NCBI GenBank assembly: GCA_020632885.1
Contig: JACKEQ010000004.1
Coordinates: forward strand, 372,001 to 436,000
Reading direction: 5' to 3'
Source: Alphaproteobacteria bacterium
GTDB taxonomy: Bacteria; Myxococcota_A; UBA796; GCA-2862545
DNA length: 64,000 bases
This document shows positions 60,215 through 64,000 of this stretch, one piece after another. Positions within the stretch are counted from its first letter, which is position 1. Each line of letters starts with the position of its first letter. Position numbers and translations under genes: made by a program. A model generated the notes under the pieces. That model saw nothing but the letters and a program-made list of their open reading frames with translations. It did not search any database and was not told the DNA's origin.

Positions 60215-61209
60215 CAGGCGCAGCAGGTCTCGAGCATCAGGCGCGTGACGACGTAGGGGTCGACGTTCGCGTTGGGACGCCGATCCTCGAAGTAGCCACG
60301 ACCCTCGGCCGTGACGCCGAGCGGGATGCGCACGGACGCACCGCGGTTGGACGCACCGTACTTGAACTGGCGGTAGTCGCAGGTCTCGTGCAGGCCGGTG
60401 AGGCGCTGCTCGATGCCGTGGCCGTAGTTCTCGATGTGGAGCTGGTGGCGCTTCTCGAGCTTGCCGATCGCCTCGTGGATGACGGCCAGGCCGCCCTCCT
60501 CGCGCATCGCGCGGGTGGAGAAGTTGGTGTGGGCACCCGCGCCGTTCCAGTCGCCACGGACGGGCTTCGGGAACAGCGTGATCGAGATCTCGTGCTTCTC
60601 ACCGAGCCGGTAGAGCAGGTAGCGCGCGAACAGCAGGTGATCCGCGACGAGCAGGGGGTCGCCCGTGCCGATCTGGAACTCCCACTGGCCGGGCATGACC
60701 TCGGCGTTGATGCCGTAGATCAGGAGGCCGGCGGAGAGGCACGCGTCGAGGTGCTCCTCGACGAGCTTGCGGCCGAACACCTCGTCCGCACCGACACCGC
60801 AGTAGAACGGGCCCTGCGGCGCGGGGTAGCCGTTCTCGGGCCAGCCCAGCGGGCGCCCGCGGCGGAACATCGTGTACTCCTGCTCGATGCCGAACCAGGG
60901 CTCCTGGTCGGCGAAGCGGGCGGCCGTGTCGCGCAGGAGAGCGCGGGTGTTCGTGGGGTGCACGGTGCCGTTGGCGTCGTAGACCTCGCAGAGCACCAGG
61001 AGGTGGGGCTCGCCGCGGATGGGGTCCGGCACCACACGCACGGGGCGGAGGGCACAGTCGCTGCTGTTGCCCGGCGCCTGCCCGGTGCTCGAGCCGTCGA
61101 AGCCCCACTCGGGCAGATCGTCGGGATCGCTCACGATGCGGGTCTTGCTCCGGAGCTTGCGGGTGGGCTCGGAGCCGTCGACCCAGATGTATTCGGCCTT
61201 GATCTTCAC
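60214..61209 (-). CDS. glnII: type II (eukaryotic-like) glutamine synthetase
   Basis: This 331-aa enzyme makes glutamine from glutamate and ammonia with ATP. It is GSII, not the 470-aa GSI: IKAEYIWVDGSEPTRKLRSK at the N-terminus, LPEWGFDGSSTGQAPGNSSD (about 40-60), WFGIEQEYTMFRRGRPLGWP, FYCGVGADEVFGR, NAEVMPGQWEFQIGTGDPL, GDWNGAGAHTNFSTRAMRE and GASVRIPLG. All catalytic blocks are intact. GSII is not adenylylated and is typical of eukaryotes, rhizobia, actinobacteria and some Myxococcota. The GTG start at 61209 has GCGAGG upstream. A 5-bp hairpin (GCAGC/GCTGC) stands just before the ribosome site. It lies 37 nt downstream of a small unknown gene and is coupled to an aminotransferase. Confidence 0.93.
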   Translation of the reverse strand: MKIKAEYIWVDGSEPTRKLRSKTRIVSDPDDLPEWGFDGSSTGQAPGNSSDCALRPVRVVPDPIRGEPHLLVLCEVYDANGTVHPTNTRALLRDTAARFADQEPWFGIEQEYTMFRRGRPLGWPENGYPAPQGPFYCGVGADEVFGRKLVEEHLDACLSAGLLIYGINAEVMPGQWEFQIGTGDPLLVADHLLFARYLLYRLGEKHEISITLFPKPVRGDWNGAGAHTNFSTRAMREEGGLAVIHEAIGKLEKRHQLHIENYGHGIEQRLTGLHETCDYRQFKYGASNRGASVRIPLGVTAEGRGYFEDRRPNANVDPYVVTRLMLETCCA

Positions 61210-61246
61210 GATGACCTCGCGATGGGGGCAGCGATGCTGCAGTGTG

Positions 61247-61633
61247 TCAGAACGTGTCCTGACGGGCGTACTTCTCTTCCAGCGTGTCCGCCACTGCAGC
61301 AACGCGTGACAGGCAGAAGTCGAAGTCCTCCATGTCGAGGTGCGAGAGCAACGCGTTGTAGACCACGAGGTAGACCTCCCCGGAGAGGGCGATGGTGGCC
61401 AGGGGGAGCTTGCTGTTCTCGGCGAGCATCTCCTCCGCCTCGACGTCGCCCTTGCGGGCGAAGGCGCTCTTGAACTCGATCATCTCGCGTCCGGCGGCGT
61501 CGAACCGGCGCACGATGATCTTCTGCGAGCGGCCGTCGTCGTACGACCAGACCATCGACATCATGTCCGGGTGGTCGTCCTGCAGCTTGTAGTTGTCGCG
61601 CATGTGCTTCTGGACGTCCGACCAGGTCGTCAT
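61247..61633 (-). CDS. small acidic protein, possibly CesT/YbjN-fold
   Basis: This 128-aa soluble protein begins MTTWSDVQKHMRDNYKLQDD, then MMSMVWSYDDGRSQKIIVRR, REMIEFKSAFARKGDVEAEE, LPLATIALSGEVYLVVYN and a C-terminal helix DFCLSRVAAVADTLEEKYAR. The order (helix, three to four strands, helix) resembles the CesT/YbjN-type fold of secretion chaperones and sensor proteins, but no family hit can be claimed by eye. It precedes glnII by 37 nt on the same strand, so it may be the first gene of that operon. The ATG at 61633 is supported by GGAGGA; an earlier ATG is not. Confidence 0.7.
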   Translation of the reverse strand: MTTWSDVQKHMRDNYKLQDDHPDMMSMVWSYDDGRSQKIIVRRFDAAGREMIEFKSAFARKGDVEAEEMLAENSKLPLATIALSGEVYLVVYNALLSHLDMEDFDFCLSRVAAVADTLEEKYARQDTF

Positions 61634-61721
61634 GGGTCCTCCAGGTTGGCGTGAGACCATCGACCAGTCCGCGAGCGTCGTCAACCGCCGTCGCCCGGCC
61701 CGGCCCTCATGGCGCTAGAAC

Positions 61722-64000
61722 CTACCTTCTGCGTCTCGCGACCACGATCGGCAGGAACATCGCGAGCCCACCGACCGCGCGAACCCCCTGCGCGCGGCAT
61801 CCGCACCCGCCGTCGAGCTCCGAGAGGGGCACCCGCCGGGCGGTCGGGAGCGCACGGTCGTCCGGATCCGTCGGCAGCGGCGGGGGATCCGTGGGATCGG
61901 GGTCCGGAGGGTCCGTCGGACCCGGGGGATCCGGGGGGTCGGGCGGCGGCGTCACGGGCGGCGGCGTCACGGGCGGCGGCGTGTCGGGCGGCGCACCCGC
62001 CAGGACGGGGAGCACGGCAGCGAACACGTCGGCCAGGACGGAGGGATCGTCGACCGCATCGAGCGGGAAGCCGAACAGGGCGACCCCGTCGCCCATCACC
62101 GCGGCGACCTCGCCCGGACCGTAGGTGGCGATGGTGGTGCGGGTGCTCGAGAGCACGTCCGGGTACTCCACCGGGTAGGCCCGGTGGCCGAAGGTCAGGT
62201 CGAGGCCGAACAGGACCCCCTGCCCCGAGACGTTGTTCGTCGACGCGGTGTCCGCCTGCATGGACGCGCCGAGCACATCGGCGGCGAAGGTCTGATCGGC
62301 GGAGGAGCCCTGGGCGTCGAGGTCCCAGAGGATCTCGGCCCCGCTGGCCACCAGCCCGCCACCGTTCGCCACGTACGCCGCGAGCGCCACCTGCTGGGTG
62401 GACGAGAAGCTCTCGTCCACCGTGCTCTCCTCGCCCGTGGCCCACACCACCGCGTCGTACGCGGAGAGATCGAGGAGCGGCAGCGCCTCGTCCGACGCGC
62501 TGTCGAAGGTCCAGCCCGCGCCCACGATGCCGAGCCCGTGGGGCACGATGATCGTGCCGTCGTTCACGTGGTCGAGGAACATCCGACGCACCGTGCCCGC
62601 CGACATCGCCTCGCGCGGCAGGAGCCCGGTGTCGAGCCGGTCGAACGCAGCCACCACCAGCACCCGCGCGAAGCCGTCGGCCGAGTGGCTGGCGCCCACG
62701 ACCTCGCTCGGGAAGGACTGGCCCCCGTCGTTGGTGGCGACGATGCGCCAGAAGCGCGCCCCGTACGGCGGGGTCACCACGGTCGTCGTGCCCGTGACCG
62801 CGAACCCGTTGTCCCAGGACCTGCCGTCCGCCGAGGTGAACACGAGGTAGCCGGTGGCGGGGTCGCCCGCGATGCCCGTCGGGCCGGGGCTCCACGCGAG
62901 GCGGATGCCCCCGCCGGGCTCGTGGGTGGCGCGCACGGTGTCCGGCGGGGAGGGCGCGAACACGGGGGTCACGCCGTCCTCCTGTGCGAAGTACCGGACG
63001 ATGGAGCGCGCTACGGCACGCGCGCTGTCACGCCGGAACTGCGGGCTCTTCAGGAGCGCGGCATCCGTGGCGTCGTCGTGGAACCCGTGCTCGAGCAGCA
63101 CCGAGGGCATCTCGTCGTCGTGGTGGGGCCCGACCTCCGCGAAGCACGCCGTGCGTACGCCCCGGTCCTGCCAGGAGGTGTCCCAGCTCTGCGCGGCCGC
63201 CACGAGCTCGGACTGCGCGAGGGTCGCCAGGGTGCCGCTGCCCGTGACGGCCGGGCCCGCGCTGCAGACGGCGGGCAGGGTCGTGTCGGCGCCCCCGCCC
63301 GCGAAGTAGACCGAGGTCCCGCGCCCACCTCCGGCGTTGCTGTGCCACCCGACGTACACGGCAGGCTCGCCGATCGGGTGCTCCCAGTCCGCCCAGCGCG
63401 AACGGGACGAAGGGTCGCTGTTGGCGGGCCCTGCGGAGTCGTAGATGCTCGGGGGCGCGCCGAGGGCCTGTGCACCGAGGATGCCGCCGCTCTCCCAGCG
63501 CGGACGCCCGGTCGTCGCGCCATCGCGCGAGATGATCCCCATGCCCCCACCGATCCGCACGGCGTCCGCGCTGAGCATCGCGCCGGGAGCGCCGTCGCCC
63601 ACGAGCTCCACCGTGAGGCTCGTGCCGGCCGTGAGCCAGAGGCGCTCGACGTACTGCCAGGTGCTCCCGTGGGTGCGCTGGTCGAAGTAGCGGTGGATCA
63701 CCCCGCCCGGGTGGACGATCCGGTAGTGCGCATCGGGTGCGTTGCCCGCCTCGGCGTCCCAGCTGACGTACACCGCGTACATCCCGTCCTCGGGAACCGT
63801 GGGCGTCCACGAGGCGACGGCGCCGCCCGACGACGGCAGCTTGCGCGTGCCCCCCGCGTCGAAGGGATCCACGCCGTAGGGGTAGGACGCGAGGCGCCCC
63901 CAGCCGAGCAGCCCGTCGACGAAGCCCCCGCCGGACTCGGCGTAGCCGGGCTCCCCGTCGTCCACGACCACCGAGAGGGGCTGGGGGTCGCGCTCCTTCA
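61722..64000 (-). CDS. surface N-acetylmuramoyl-L-alanine amidase with golvesin-like domain and MYXO-CTERM-like tail (partial)
   Basis: At least 759 residues are in the window and the frame stays open to the edge, so the N-terminus is missing. Positions below count from 64000. A golvesin/Xly-like binding domain comes first (VVDDGEPGYAESGGGF, HYRIVHPGGVIHRYFDQRTH). An Amidase_3 domain (about 150-340) follows with VYVGWHSNAGGGRGTSVYF and the catalytic glutamate in SVLLEHGFHDDATDAALLKS. Next are a fibronectin-III-like segment (about 350-440) and a GATase/ThuA-like domain (ARVLVVAAFDRLDTG, AYVANGGGLVASGAEILW), a Pro-rich stalk, and a tail GGCGCRAQGVRAVGGLAMFL ending RRRR, typical of MYXO-CTERM anchoring. 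It would cut peptide stems from peptidoglycan, or be derived from such enzymes, at the cell surface. Confidence 0.85.
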   Translation of the reverse strand, partial: KERDPQPLSVVVDDGEPGYAESGGGFVDGLLGWGRLASYPYGVDPFDAGGTRKLPSSGGAVASWTPTVPEDGMYAVYVSWDAEAGNAPDAHYRIVHPGGVIHRYFDQRTHGSTWQYVERLWLTAGTSLTVELVGDGAPGAMLSADAVRIGGGMGIISRDGATTGRPRWESGGILGAQALGAPPSIYDSAGPANSDPSSRSRWADWEHPIGEPAVYVGWHSNAGGGRGTSVYFAGGGADTTLPAVCSAGPAVTGSGTLATLAQSELVAAAQSWDTSWQDRGVRTACFAEVGPHHDDEMPSVLLEHGFHDDATDAALLKSPQFRRDSARAVARSIVRYFAQEDGVTPVFAPSPPDTVRATHEPGGGIRLAWSPGPTGIAGDPATGYLVFTSADGRSWDNGFAVTGTTTVVTPPYGARFWRIVATNDGGQSFPSEVVGASHSADGFARVLVVAAFDRLDTGLLPREAMSAGTVRRMFLDHVNDGTIIVPHGLGIVGAGWTFDSASDEALPLLDLSAYDAVVWATGEESTVDESFSSTQQVALAAYVANGGGLVASGAEILWDLDAQGSSADQTFAADVLGASMQADTASTNNVSGQGVLFGLDLTFGHRAYPVEYPDVLSSTRTTIATYGPGEVAAVMGDGVALFGFPLDAVDDPSVLADVFAAVLPVLAGAPPDTPPPVTPPPVTPPPDPPDPPGPTDPPDPDPTDPPPLPTDPDDRALPTARRVPLSELDGGCGCRAQGVRAVGGLAMFLPIVVARRRR
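61941..61985 (-). repeat. three 15-bp tandem repeats in the Pro-rich stalk
   Basis: GGGCGGCGGCGTCAC occurs at 61941-61955 and 61956-61970, and a close variant at 61971-61985, on the plus strand. On the coding strand it encodes the repeated PPPVT-type stalk of the amidase. It is likely variable in copy number between relatives. Confidence 0.8.

Noticed and set aside
61210..61246. possible riboswitch or attenuator before glnII
   Set aside because: Only a 5-bp hairpin is present in 37 nt; this is too short for a known glutamine riboswitch.
1..64000. tRNA, rRNA, insertion sequences, att sites, origin
   Set aside because: All gaps are shorter than about 220 bases, none shows a cloverleaf or DnaA-box cluster, and no transposase or integrase motif is encoded.

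Overview
The window is a very GC-rich (about 70% by eye), very densely packed bacterial chromosome segment with 50 protein genes. I found no RNA gene, insertion sequence, CRISPR array or phage gene, and no stretch over about 220 bases without a gene. Several markers point to a Gram-negative, Myxococcota-like (former Deltaproteobacteria) organism: two proteins ending in MYXO-CTERM-style tails (Cys, hydrophobic helix, RRR), a DUF2330 protein, a TIGR02996-type repeat-companion protein, MopE-like metal-binding motifs, an FG-GAP lipoprotein, an OmpA lipoprotein, many lipoproteins and a type II (GSII) glutamine synthetase. This placement is an inference from gene content, not from a marker gene.

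Layout. 1-3.7 kb: small unknown genes (DUF4274-like, a TIGR02996-type protein, a lipoprotein with a hydrolase-like GxSxG). 3.7-21.4 kb: the most striking region, a poly-gamma-glutamate (PGA)-type capsule locus made of two divergent operons that share a 120-bp control region. The leftward operon has six genes, five of them joined by start/stop overlaps: a small membrane protein, a doubled CapC fused to a soluble domain, a 798-aa anchored protein, a 259-aa secreted hydrolase-like protein, a 1218-aa secreted protein with a barrel-like C-terminus, and CapB fused behind HEAT-like repeats. The rightward operon has a vWA/GATase-like lipoprotein and the CapA lipoprotein. Together they look like a complete synthesis, export and trimming machine for a polyglutamate-like polymer adapted to a two-membrane cell.

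21.4-33 kb: small secreted proteins, a neutral-ceramidase-family protein lacking the expected catalytic serine, an ABM-like small enzyme, a two-gene amide-ligase cassette (C39-like peptidase plus an RLAN/RimK ATP-grasp/GCS2 fusion) and an FG-GAP surface lipoprotein. 33-41 kb: a five-gene, almost fully overlapping operon for a cell-surface assembly (cytochrome-like lipoprotein, DUF1549/DUF1588-like protein, lipoprotein, Tat-exported DUF1501 protein, lamin-tail/MopE lipoprotein). 41-48 kb: an SRPBCC protein, a GT87-like membrane glycosyltransferase, a UshA-like protein, a peptide deformylase flanked by two paralogous repeat proteins, YhbY and TrmH. 48-56.5 kb: a DUF2330 protein, a YXWGXW-repeat protein, then a compact operon of lipoprotein, ABC ATPase, permease, DegT aminotransferase and prepilin peptidase, followed by pdxH. 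56.5-64 kb: an OmpA lipoprotein, a Gre-like factor, a repeat protein, an operon of unknown gene, GSII and class I aminotransferase, and the C-terminal part of a large surface amidase that runs off the right edge.

General traits: most neighbouring same-strand genes overlap by 1-4 nt (ATGA, GTGA, TTGA or TGATG). Many exported proteins have unusually short signal peptides without basic residues. Several genes have a -10-like hexamer only 6-7 nt before the start codon and no Shine-Dalgarno sequence, which suggests leaderless transcripts.
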